The position numbers and the translations under genes were made by a program. The notes under the pieces were generated by a model. The model saw nothing but the letters and a program-made list of their open reading frames with translations. It was not told the DNA's origin and ran no database searches. Shown piece by piece: positions 7,303-14,119 of a DNA stretch of 20,409 nucleotides. Positions within the stretch are counted from its first letter, which is position 1, and each line of letters starts with the position of its first letter. The DNA is from Dehalococcoidia bacterium (GTDB lineage: Bacteria; Chloroflexota; Dehalococcoidia; Dehalococcoidales; G020351185), in NCBI GenBank assembly GCA_030640385.1, contig DAOWJL010000060.1, positions 1 to 20,409 of the forward strand, written 5' to 3'.

Positions 7303-7378
7303 TGGCGCCCCCAATGGAATTCGAATCCATGTTGCCGGCTTGAAAGGCCGATGTCCTAGGCCTCTAGACGATGGGGGC
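7303..7378 (-). tRNA. tRNA-Glu (anticodon TTC)
   Basis: The minus strand folds as a full cloverleaf. The acceptor arm GCCCCCA (7378-7372) pairs with TGGGGGC (7313-7307). The anticodon arm TCGGC-CTTTCAA-GCCGG has anticodon TTC at 7344-7342, and the T arm is ATGGA-TTCGAAT-TCCAT. The discriminator base is G, and the 3' CCA is encoded (7305-7303). It decodes glutamate GAA and GAG codons. Glutamyl-tRNA also feeds tetrapyrrole synthesis in many bacteria. Confidence 0.97.
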
Positions 7379-7387
7379 GTTAGAAGA

Positions 7388-7416
7388 AGTATAGCAAAGA
7401 AAAGCCATTTTGGAAA
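7388..7416 (-). promoter_or_regulatory. Promoter for tRNA-Glu
   Basis: On the minus strand TTTCCA (7416-7411) and TATACT (7393-7388) are separated by 17 bases, matching consensus at four and five positions. The expected start near 7381 lies only about three bases before the mature 5' end at 7378. Confidence 0.55.
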
Positions 7417-7482
7417 ATGCGTTTCTGTGTAATATGAACTATAGCTAAAAGAGCAATATTGGCTGTGTATTTACCACTATTG

Positions 7483-7491
7483 TGCTACAAT
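7483..7491 (+). promoter_or_regulatory. Extended -10 promoter for the VTT-domain gene
   Basis: TGCTACAAT at 7483-7491 has the TGn extension directly before a TACAAT hexamer (five of six). No good -35 lies at 16-18 bases, which extended -10 promoters tolerate. The start would be near 7498, about four bases before the ATG at 7502, and no Shine-Dalgarno is visible, so the transcript may be nearly leaderless. Confidence 0.5.
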
Positions 7492-7501
7492 AATCAAAGA
7501 T

Positions 7502-8101
7502 ATGAAAGAAGCGGGCGATAATCATAAGGCAGAGGTGGAGAAGAAAAGTAACTGGGTAAAAACGAGATTAATTCCTCTGCTGGGTTTACTCGTTGTAGTC
7601 GCCCTTGCTGTCACTATTTTTTTGCTTTATGAGAATAACCCGGAAAAATTCGATCAACTGGAAGAATTAGGTTACCTAGGAGCTTTCCTTAGCAGCCTTA
7701 TCCTGAATGCCACTGTAGTCCTGCCTGCCGGTAATTTCCTGGTTATATTTGCCCTTGGCACCGCTCTGTCGCCTGTCCTGGTCGGTATTATCGGCGGGCT
7801 GGGGGCGGCCATCGGCGAGCTTACCGGTTACGCTGCCGGTTACAGTGGGCAGGCAATTATCCAGAAACAGCGGCTGTATGTCCGGCTGGAGAAGTGGATG
7901 AAAAGGTGGGGTTTCCTGACCATCTTCCTGCTTTCAGCCTTTCCCCTCTTTTTTGACATAGCCGGCATTGCTGCTGGTGCGCTGCGCTATAAAGCCTGGA
8001 AATTTTTTGTCGCCTGCTTGTTGGGAAGGATACTATTGTATATCGCCATCGCCTGGGCGGGTGCGCTGGGTTTGGACTGGTTAAAAAATATGATTAATTG
8101 A
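7502..8101 (+). CDS. VTT-domain (DedA/SNARE-associated) membrane protein
   Basis: A 199-residue membrane protein. After a charged N-terminal tail comes one helix (about 24-43). The VTT domain follows: a re-entrant-like segment ending LPAGNFLVIFALGTALSP, then GIIGGLGAAIGELTGYAAGYSGQ with the family's acidic residue and Gly-rich turn. Then come the basic stretch RLEKWMKRWGFLTIFLLSAFP and the Arg-containing last helix (LLGRILLYIAIAWAGA). Members of this fold act as lipid scramblases or flippases, for example in recycling undecaprenyl phosphate or phospholipids, or as proton-linked transporters; the substrate here is unknown. Its stop overlaps the convergent MFS gene by eight bases. Confidence 0.87.
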   Translation: MKEAGDNHKAEVEKKSNWVKTRLIPLLGLLVVVALAVTIFLLYENNPEKFDQLEELGYLGAFLSSLILNATVVLPAGNFLVIFALGTALSPVLVGIIGGLGAAIGELTGYAAGYSGQAIIQKQRLYVRLEKWMKRWGFLTIFLLSAFPLFFDIAGIAAGALRYKAWKFFVACLLGRILLYIAIAWAGALGLDWLKNMIN

Positions 8102-9416
8102 CCGGGGATTTAACCTTCAGCAGCAGCAGCCCGCCAAGCATGAAGAATAAAAGACAAGCAACAAGCATAATCTGGTAACCCAGTCCGGTAGTAACCGCTT
8201 CGTAGCGGTCAATCAACGGCCCGACCAAACCCGCCAGGACACCGGCGCCGGCGGTCGCCATATTAGCCAGACCAAGGTATCTTGCCTCTTTCCCTTTTGC
8301 CACCAGGTCGGTGGCTAAAGCCCAGTTTGCACTGGAGAAGGCGCCCGTAGCTATCCCCAGGATGCCGGCGGCAATCATTATTGAGGCGTAGCTCTGGTAC
8401 AGGATTATGACCAGAATACCCAGGGTACCCAGAATCGCCGAGGAGAAGGCAATTGGCTTGCGTCCCAATCTGTCTGATAGGCGCCCGGCGGGGTAAGCCA
8501 CTATCAGCATACCGATTACGGCTAGTATTGAAAATCTGAAAACCGCTTCGGCCGGGTCAGCGGCACCGATGACATCCTGCAAAAAATACAGGGCAAACCG
8601 CTGGATGATAGCCAAGGCCAGGAAAAAGAACAGGCGGGATGCCAGAAACCAGCAAAAATTGCGGTGTACCTTGATAAAGCTGATTAAGCGGGATACCCGA
8701 AACCACGCCAGGCAATGGTTTAGCTTGGTGCCGATATTAAATGTAAAGGCGGGCAGTTGCAAGCCGCCGGTACCGGGTCGCTCTTTAACCAGAAAGACGG
8801 TAGCCGCCATAAATATCAGCAAAACGATTCCCGGTAGCGCCAGGGATAGCCATAACCACTGGCTTCCCTGGCCGATGGCGTAATTATCCATGAAGATAGC
8901 TATGGGGTATAAAAGGGCGACCCCGCCCAGTATCTCTAAAAATCCCTTCACCCCTGAAGCAAGCCCCCTCTTTCCTTCAGGCACAAGGTCGGGAATGAAG
9001 CCCTGATGCGGCCCCTGCAGCGTATTGCTGCTTATTTGCAGGAAACAATATACTATAAAAAGAACGACATAGCTGCCGGCCAGCCCTATGCCGGGTAGGA
9101 GCAGCAGGAGGAACAAAGCGCCCACCAGGATAAAGGGACGCCGGCGGCCCCATCTGAAACCGGAGCGGTCGCTGATAGCACCGATTATCGGTTGCACTAT
9201 CATTGCCAGGATTAAGCCGGCGGAGATAAGCAGCCCCAGATGGGTATTTTTCTCCGATTCGGGGACAAAATCCAGCACTCTCAGGGGCAGGATAATGGCG
9301 TGCATCCCCTGCCATAGTGCGGTTGTGGCAAAGACCAGGATTGTAATCTTGAGGTAGTCCCAGGTGCCAAAGCCCCTGGTTTTCAGGCTGGAATTACCGT
9401 CTGCTTCATTCTTCAC
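8094..9416 (-). CDS. MFS transporter, SLC45/GPH-like
   Basis: A 440-residue protein with twelve predicted transmembrane helices in two halves. The first half carries QPIIGAISDRSGFRWGRRRPFILVG after helix 2-3, where GRRRPF is typical of the SLC45/sucrose-type and GPH sugar-cation symporters. The second half carries the matching PAGRLSDRLGRKP loop. The middle loop (about residues 205-255) is basic. It probably moves a sugar or other small solute with protons or sodium; the substrate is not readable. The start is a GTG at 9416 with no Shine-Dalgarno; a promoter lies just upstream. It follows argC on the same strand after a 48-base gap and ends overlapping the VTT gene. Confidence 0.88.
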   Translation of the reverse strand: MKNEADGNSSLKTRGFGTWDYLKITILVFATTALWQGMHAIILPLRVLDFVPESEKNTHLGLLISAGLILAMIVQPIIGAISDRSGFRWGRRRPFILVGALFLLLLLPGIGLAGSYVVLFIVYCFLQISSNTLQGPHQGFIPDLVPEGKRGLASGVKGFLEILGGVALLYPIAIFMDNYAIGQGSQWLWLSLALPGIVLLIFMAATVFLVKERPGTGGLQLPAFTFNIGTKLNHCLAWFRVSRLISFIKVHRNFCWFLASRLFFFLALAIIQRFALYFLQDVIGAADPAEAVFRFSILAVIGMLIVAYPAGRLSDRLGRKPIAFSSAILGTLGILVIILYQSYASIMIAAGILGIATGAFSSANWALATDLVAKGKEARYLGLANMATAGAGVLAGLVGPLIDRYEAVTTGLGYQIMLVACLLFFMLGGLLLLKVKSPVN

Positions 9417-9426
9417 GTCAGGCTAA

Positions 9427-9455
9427 AGCATAGCAGAGCTTTGGATTGTGGGCAA
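9427..9455 (-). promoter_or_regulatory. Promoter for the MFS gene
   Basis: TTGCCC (9455-9450) and TATGCT (9432-9427) on the minus strand have a 17-base spacer and match consensus at four positions each. The predicted start near 9420 is about four bases before the GTG at 9416, so the transcript would be nearly leaderless. The gene may also be read from the argC transcript. Confidence 0.45.
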
Positions 9456-9464
9456 TGTCAGGCT

Positions 9465-10502
9465 CTACGGGTAAACCGCCAGTGCTTCCAGCCCGGTGGT
9501 TTCCGGCAATCCCAGCATCAGGTTCATATTCTGGATAGCCTGTCCGGCGGCGCCTTTAACCAGGTTGTCGATACAGCTGATGACGATCAACCTGCCGGCT
9601 CTTTTATCAATAGTCGGATAAACAAGGCAAAGGTTTGAACCCAGGGTATGCTTTGTATGGGGTGGGGAGGTTGTTACCTTGACAAAGGACTCGTCTTTAT
9701 AGAAATCAAGATATATCTGCCTTAGTTCTGCCTCCTCCATTTTGCCGGAGGCAAGCCTGTTAGTGAGCGGAGCGTAGCAGGTTGTCAGAATACCTCTTGT
9801 CATCGGTATCAAATGGGGAACGAAGGTTACCGATGCCGGCTGGTCTGGCTGGAGCAGATTCAACTCCTGGATAATTTCCGGCAGGTGGCGGTGCCCCTCC
9901 AGGGCATAGGCGGCAACATCTTCATTAACCTCTGCGAAATGTGTTTTAAGGCTCATCGTTCTGCCGGCGCCGGAGATGCCGGACTTGCTGTCGATAATAG
10001 CGTGATTGCCAACCAACCCCTGTTTTACTGCCGGGGCCAGAGCCAGAATGGCGCCGGTGGGGTAGCAGCCAGGGTTAGCCACCAGCCTGGCAGAGGTAAT
10101 CTGTCGGCGGTACAACTCCGGTAAGCCGTATACCGCCTGTTCAAGCATTTGCGGTGCCGGGTGGGTAAAACCGTACCATTCGGGGTATTCATCGGCATCC
10201 TTCAGTCTGAAGTCGGCGCTTATATCCACCACCTTGATACCCCGCTTAAGTAGAGGCAGGACTGCGGCGGCGCTTTCTTTATGGGGCATGGCGCTGAAAG
10301 CAAAGTCAACATCACCCAGCTCAGTCTCAATTATCAGGTTACTGCCTGTAAGATGGGGAAAGACTTCGTCCAGCCTCTTGCCGGCGGTACTGCGCCCGGT
10401 AACCGAAACCAGCTCCACCTGTGGGTGCTGGCTGAGTAACCTTGCCAGCTCAACGCCGGCATAACCGGCAACGTTTATAATACCTGCTTTAATTTTTTTC
10501 AT
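9465..10502 (-). CDS. argC: N-acetyl-gamma-glutamyl-phosphate reductase
   Basis: This enzyme reduces N-acetylglutamyl phosphate to its semialdehyde with NADPH, the third step of arginine synthesis. The protein of 345 residues has the active-site Cys at C146 in NPGCYPTGA, and the family motifs KSGISGAGR, EGHRHLPEI and PHTKHTLGSN. The nucleotide-binding loop reads INVAGYAGVE, where most members have G-A-T-G-Y-T-G, so the first Gly is Asn. I place the start at the ATG 10502, eight bases after GAGGTG, rather than the upstream ATG 10532. This start lies inside the end of the K+ channel gene (14-base overlap), suggesting coupling. No other arginine genes are in the window. A LysW-dependent lysine-pathway homolog is less likely. 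Confidence 0.93.
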   Translation of the reverse strand: MKKIKAGIINVAGYAGVELARLLSQHPQVELVSVTGRSTAGKRLDEVFPHLTGSNLIIETELGDVDFAFSAMPHKESAAAVLPLLKRGIKVVDISADFRLKDADEYPEWYGFTHPAPQMLEQAVYGLPELYRRQITSARLVANPGCYPTGAILALAPAVKQGLVGNHAIIDSKSGISGAGRTMSLKTHFAEVNEDVAAYALEGHRHLPEIIQELNLLQPDQPASVTFVPHLIPMTRGILTTCYAPLTNRLASGKMEEAELRQIYLDFYKDESFVKVTTSPPHTKHTLGSNLCLVYPTIDKRAGRLIVISCIDNLVKGAAGQAIQNMNLMLGLPETTGLEALAVYP

Positions 10503-11502
10503 CTGAATTACACCTCTGGCAGACTTTTTCAAGGGACGTCAGTTGTTCGCTGGTGCCCATGGCAATCAGGATATCTCCGGTTTCCAATTTCTCCTCCGCA
10601 GAAGGACTTGCCACCAGTTTACCACTTTTTCTGTTTATAGCCAGAATGGTGGCTTTTGTGCGGCGGCGGGCTTCTTCTACATCCAGGCCGGCTAGAGATG
10701 AACCTTCGTTGACGGCAATATTTTCCATCTGCAGTTCCCGGCCGCGGCGATAGATTACGGTGTCAATGAAGTCAACCACTGATGGACGCAGGGCAAGCAT
10801 CGCCATACGGCGGGCACCAATGTTATTAGGCGATATGATGCGGTCGGCCCCTGCCTTCTTCAGCTTGGCTTCGGCTTCACTGCCGGAGGAACGGGCTTCA
10901 ATAAACAGGGTGGGGCGCAGTTGCCTGGCTGAAAGCGTGATATAGGTGCTTTCGGCATCACCGGCAACGGCGACCACCAGACCACGAGCCCGCTCAATAC
11001 CGGCTTCCTTGAGCACTTCATCGTTGGTAGCATCGGCAAAGAGGTATAGCCGGTTGCCCTCTTCGGCTTTGGCTATACTATCGCGGTCGTTGTCAATAAC
11101 TACAAAGGGTACCTGTTCCTCGGTAAATACCTTGGCTATCTCCTGCCCTACCCGGCCATAGCCGCAGATTATAAAATGGTCCTTCAGTTTGGCAATTTTA
11201 TTTTTCATTTGTCGCCTCCCTAGAGTAGTGCCAAATTCTCCCTCCACCACATAGGCTACAATAGCGGTCAGGGTGTAGAGAGCACCGCCAACACCGCCGA
11301 TAATCAAGAAAATACTGAAGACACGTCCGCTTTCACTCAGAGGATGGACTTCGTCGTAGCCGACAGTGGTTATGGTAGTTATGGTCATAAAGAGAGAATC
11401 TATAAAAGACCAACCCTCAATCAGCAAGTATCCAAGTGTACCGATTATGATAATAACAACCAGGGCGGTTACACCCCATAGCAGTCTTCTTGACGGACTC
11501 AT
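10489..11502 (-). CDS. Potassium channel with TrkA-N/TrkA-C (RCK) domains
   Basis: A 337-residue protein of the MthK/GsuK type. Helix 1 is about residues 9-28. A pore loop then carries the selectivity filter TTVGYD (45-50), with Asp in place of the more common Gly after Tyr, and helix 2 spans about 61-86. The RCK/TrkA-N Rossmann domain begins at HFIICGYGRVGQE, with the nucleotide-binding GYGRVG at 114-119, followed by VVIDND about 25 residues on. A TrkA-C domain (about 260-335) closes the protein. It should let K+ through the membrane, gated by a ligand such as Ca2+, NAD(H) or a nucleotide. Residue Met99 has its own ribosome site (separate entry). It is the first gene of the run with argC. 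Confidence 0.93.
   Translation of the reverse strand: MSPSRRLLWGVTALVVIIIIGTLGYLLIEGWSFIDSLFMTITTITTVGYDEVHPLSESGRVFSIFLIIGGVGGALYTLTAIVAYVVEGEFGTTLGRRQMKNKIAKLKDHFIICGYGRVGQEIAKVFTEEQVPFVVIDNDRDSIAKAEEGNRLYLFADATNDEVLKEAGIERARGLVVAVAGDAESTYITLSARQLRPTLFIEARSSGSEAEAKLKKAGADRIISPNNIGARRMAMLALRPSVVDFIDTVIYRRGRELQMENIAVNEGSSLAGLDVEEARRRTKATILAINRKSGKLVASPSAEEKLETGDILIAMGTSEQLTSLEKVCQRCNSDEKN
11206..11220 (-). promoter_or_regulatory. Internal ribosome site and ATG within the K+ channel gene
   Basis: GGGAGG (11220-11215) lies six bases before an in-frame ATG (11208-11206), codon 99. This is better spaced than the site at the gene's own start. Translation from here would begin MKNKIAKLKDHFIICGYG, giving a soluble RCK subunit of about 239 residues. 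MthK is known to make such a subunit from an internal start (Met107). Confidence 0.6.
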
Positions 11503-11553
11503 TAATTCGCCTGTGTTGAACTTTTATCCTAGCTGCTTTATTCTAGCATAAAA

Positions 11554-11582
11554 TTGCCATAAAAGGGGTGGCGTGGTAAGAT
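11554..11582 (+). promoter_or_regulatory. Promoter for the Re-citrate/homocitrate synthase gene
   Basis: TTGCCA (11554-11559, five of six) and TAAGAT (11577-11582, four of six) have a 17-base spacer in the divergent gap 11503-11630. The predicted start near 11589 leaves about 42 bases of leader. I found no convincing divergent promoter for the K+ channel gene in the same gap. Confidence 0.55.
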
Positions 11583-11630
11583 TTCGGATTGGATTATTAG
11601 ATATCTTTCATAAAAATGGAGGTAAATTAA

Positions 11631-12863
11631 GTGCCCAAGATATATTTAATTGATGTTACCAATCGGGATGGTGTGCAGACGGCAAAGCTTGGCCTTTCCA
11701 AGCTGGAAAAGACAATGGTAAATATCTACCTGGACGAAATGGGGATCTTCCAGTCCGAGTTCGGTTTCCCGACCACCAGGCATGAAACCAACTACCTGCA
11801 GGCTAACCTGGAACTGGCTGAGGCGGGAGTTATAAAGAACCTCCGCCTGGAGGGCTGGATTAGGGCTATTGTTGTCGACGTGGAGACTGCCTTCAAGCTT
11901 GTACCCCAGCTAAAGCATCTTAATTTATCCATCTCGACATCAGAACAGATGATTCAGGGTAAATTCCAGGGGAGGAAGACCAGAGACGATATCATAAATG
12001 AGATGACCCGGGCGGTTGACGCTGCCTGGGCGCATGGCGCCGAGACGGTGGGTGTCAATGCCGAGGACGCCTCACGGACCGACCTGGACTACCTGCTTGA
12101 ATTTGGTGTGGCGGCAAAGGAACACGGTGCTAGCCGCCTGCGTTATTGCGATACACTGGGTTATGATAATCCATTCACCATCTATGAAGCGGCCAAGGCA
12201 CTGGCGGAGGGGGCTAATATCCCCATCGAATTGCACTGCCACGGCGACCTGGGCATGGCGGTAGCGACCTCAATTGCCGGTGCTAAAGGTGCTATAGATG
12301 GCGGCCAGGATGCCTATATTAACGTAACTATTAACGGCATCGGTGAGAGGGCGGGTAATGCCGACCTGGTAGCCACCATTCTGGCTATTACCAAATCAAA
12401 GGGATTTGCCGAAAAATACAAATTGGGTGGCTCTGTTGATCTAACAAAAGCCTGGAAGATGGCCAAATATACCAGTTATGCCTTTGATGTTCCGATACCG
12501 ATAAATCAGCCGGGTGTCGGCGCCAATGCCTTTGCCCACGAGTCCGGCATTCATGCCGACGGCGTGCTCAAGGACCCGGAAAACTATGAACTATACGGTT
12601 TTGAGGAGCTGGGGCGGGGCGAGCCGGAGCTTGTTGATACCGGCCGCCAGATAAGTGCCGGTGAATATAGCGGTGTCTCAGGCTTCAGCCATGTAATGGG
12701 GCAGATGGCGATAACATTCTCAAGCAAGGAAGAGGCACAGGGGATTCTGGAGCTGGTAAGATATGCCAATGTACAGGCACATAAACCACTGGTTGAGGAA
12801 GAATTACTCTTTATTGCCAAATACCCCGAGATTGCCAGAAAGCTGCTGACACTTGTTCCTTAA
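11631..12863 (+). CDS. Re-citrate synthase / homocitrate synthase family protein
   Basis: A 410-residue DRE-TIM metallolyase. It starts at GTG 11631, seven bases after GGAGGT (11618-11623). The active-site motif is DVTNRDGVQT at residues 8-17, instead of the DTTLRDGEQ of NifV and LeuA. Further motifs are GVNAEDASRTD, RYCDTLGYD, the metal-binding ELHCHGDLGMAVA, NGIGERAGNADL and AFAHESGIHADGV. Family enzymes condense acetyl-CoA with a 2-oxoacid. The DVTNRDGVQ form, the SEFGFPTTRHETNYL stretch and the short length without a LeuA regulatory domain recall the Re-citrate synthases of Clostridium kluyveri and Dehalococcoides, often annotated as homocitrate synthase. That would supply citrate to an incomplete TCA route toward glutamate. 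Homocitrate synthase for lysine or nitrogenase cofactor is the alternative; no nif or lysine genes are nearby. Confidence 0.85.
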   Translation: MPKIYLIDVTNRDGVQTAKLGLSKLEKTMVNIYLDEMGIFQSEFGFPTTRHETNYLQANLELAEAGVIKNLRLEGWIRAIVVDVETAFKLVPQLKHLNLSISTSEQMIQGKFQGRKTRDDIINEMTRAVDAAWAHGAETVGVNAEDASRTDLDYLLEFGVAAKEHGASRLRYCDTLGYDNPFTIYEAAKALAEGANIPIELHCHGDLGMAVATSIAGAKGAIDGGQDAYINVTINGIGERAGNADLVATILAITKSKGFAEKYKLGGSVDLTKAWKMAKYTSYAFDVPIPINQPGVGANAFAHESGIHADGVLKDPENYELYGFEELGRGEPELVDTGRQISAGEYSGVSGFSHVMGQMAITFSSKEEAQGILELVRYANVQAHKPLVEEELLFIAKYPEIARKLLTLVP

Positions 12864-12896
12864 GTATGGCTATATCTCGCATAGGTGAAGTTTATA

Positions 12897-12929
12897 AAAG
12901 AGGCTGCCGCTGGATAAAGCAGCCTCTTT
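12897..12929 (+). terminator. Hairpin terminator after the citrate synthase gene
   Basis: AAAGAGGCTGC (12897-12907) pairs perfectly with GCAGCCTCTTT (12919-12929) around an 11-base loop, 33 bases after the stop codon. The T tract is contained mainly in the stem (CTTT, then TGCCTGTTT), so termination may be moderate. Confidence 0.7.
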
Positions 12930-12955
12930 GCCTGTTTAAATGCTACTGTTATAAT
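12928..12955 (+). promoter_or_regulatory. Promoter for trmO
   Basis: TTGCCT (12928-12933) lies 16 bases before a perfect TATAAT (12950-12955). The -35 box overlaps the last two bases of the preceding terminator hairpin. The -10 box contains the ATG at 12954, so that codon cannot be in the transcript and the start must be downstream. Confidence 0.65.
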
Positions 12956-12977
12956 GGCTTGTATAAAAGGTTTGGAG

Positions 12978-13436
12978 ATGGATAGTCAACCATTAAAAAT
13001 GTTTGTTAAGCCTGTTGGTTTTGTCATCAATAAGATTAAAAGAAAACAGGAGCCGGGTTATGACTGGCGGGAGGTGGTTTCCCGGATTGAGGTCGATGAC
13101 AAATTCAGCCAGGCACTGGAAGGATTGGAGGAGTATTCCCATATTATCGTTATCTACTGGTTGCACCAGGCCGATGCTGCCAGAATGGCGCTTAAAGTCC
13201 ACCCCAGAGGCGATAAGAAATTACCTCTGGTGGGCCTTTTTGCCTCCCGCTCCCCGTATAGACCCAATCCGGTGGGGGAAAAGGCCGTCAGGTTGCTCAA
13301 GCGGCAGGGTAACATACTGTGGGTTGAAGGGCTGGATGCTATCGATGGTACCCCTGTAAAAGATATAAAGCCTTATATCCCGGGTTATGATTCGGCAGCC
13401 GATGCCACAGTACCCAAATGGAATCAGAAAGAATAA
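12978..13436 (+). CDS. trmO: tRNA (t6A37) methyltransferase TrmO / TsaA-like
   Basis: A 152-residue protein of the TsaA/TrmO beta-barrel family. It starts with MDSQPLKMFVKPVGFVINK and contains the family hallmark GLFASRSPYRPNPVGEKAV, preceded by GLEEYSHIIVIYWLH and followed by VEGLDAIDGTPVKDIKPYIP. TrmO uses S-adenosylmethionine to methylate N6-threonylcarbamoyladenosine 37 of tRNA-Thr. This is the short form, as in many archaea and anaerobes, without the C-terminal domain of the E. coli enzyme. The ATG at 12978 has AAAGG (12966-12970) seven bases upstream; the earlier ATG at 12954 lies inside the -10 box. The next gene starts within its last 19 bases. Some short TsaA proteins may act on other substrates. 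Confidence 0.87.
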   Translation: MDSQPLKMFVKPVGFVINKIKRKQEPGYDWREVVSRIEVDDKFSQALEGLEEYSHIIVIYWLHQADAARMALKVHPRGDKKLPLVGLFASRSPYRPNPVGEKAVRLLKRQGNILWVEGLDAIDGTPVKDIKPYIPGYDSAADATVPKWNQKE

Positions 13437-14092
13437 GCCAGTTACTGAAAAGTATACATCGGAGGCTTGCCGATGCCTATGGATTACAATTCTGGTGGCC
13501 GGCGGAAGAGCCTTTTGAGGTAATGGTCGGCGCCATACTGACCCAGTCTGCCGCCTGGAGTAATGCAGAAAAGGCTATTGCCAGCCTGAAAGCAGCCGGG
13601 GTACTATCGCCACAGGCAATAAAACGTCTGCCTGTTTCTGAGCTGGCACGGATTATATACCCCTGCGGTTATTATAATGCCAAGGCGGTAAAGATCAAAG
13701 CACTGGCTGACTGGATGGGAAGCCACTATTCTGATGACATTGGCAGGTTGTTTGCCGTTGATATAAATATCCTGCGTGAGCAACTCCTGTCCATACATGG
13801 CATAGGGCCGGAGACGGCTGATTCCATCCTGCTATATGCCGTCGGTAAGCCGGCTTTTGTTATTGATGCTTATACCCGGCGTATAATTGACCGTATCGGG
13901 CTGGCACCAGAGGACAATAGCTATGATAGCTACCAGAGGCTTTTTACGGACAATCTGGCGGCTGATACCGGGCTTTTCAATGAATACCATGCCCTGCTGG
14001 TTAAACTGGCTAAGGATGCCTGCCGTAAAAAGCCTCTCTGCCGGCGGCGTTGCCTTAACGATATCTGCCGGTTTTATAAGAGCGGTGGGTGA
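13418..14092 (+). CDS. HhH-GPD DNA glycosylase, COG2231 (MagIII-like)
   Basis: A 224-residue endonuclease III superfamily protein. It has VGAILTQSAAWSNAEKAI early on and the helix-hairpin-helix IHGIGPETADSILLYA near residues 127-141. The catalytic Asp is D150 in VIDAYTRR. Where endonuclease III has its lyase Lys, E132 stands, so it is probably a monofunctional glycosylase; COG2231 includes Helicobacter MagIII, which removes 3-methyladenine. Four Cys at 202, 208, 212 and 217 suggest a [4Fe-4S] cluster, but the spacing C-x5-C-x3-C-x4-C differs from the classic C-x6-C-x2-C-x5-C. The ATG at 13418 overlaps the end of trmO, so the two are probably coupled. Confidence 0.85.
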   Translation: MESERISQLLKSIHRRLADAYGLQFWWPAEEPFEVMVGAILTQSAAWSNAEKAIASLKAAGVLSPQAIKRLPVSELARIIYPCGYYNAKAVKIKALADWMGSHYSDDIGRLFAVDINILREQLLSIHGIGPETADSILLYAVGKPAFVIDAYTRRIIDRIGLAPEDNSYDSYQRLFTDNLAADTGLFNEYHALLVKLAKDACRKKPLCRRRCLNDICRFYKSGG

Positions 14093-14119
14093 CTTTAACT
14101 CTGATATTTAGAGATACTT

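Noticed and set aside
8569..9357. Open frames on the plus strand inside the MFS gene
   Set aside because: They have compositions unlike membrane or globular proteins, no ribosome sites and no family resemblance; they are shadows of the real gene.
10503..10532. argC start at the ATG at 10532
   Set aside because: The ATG at 10502 has a well-spaced GAGGTG and gives the usual ArgC N-terminus; the extra ten residues lie deeper in the channel gene.
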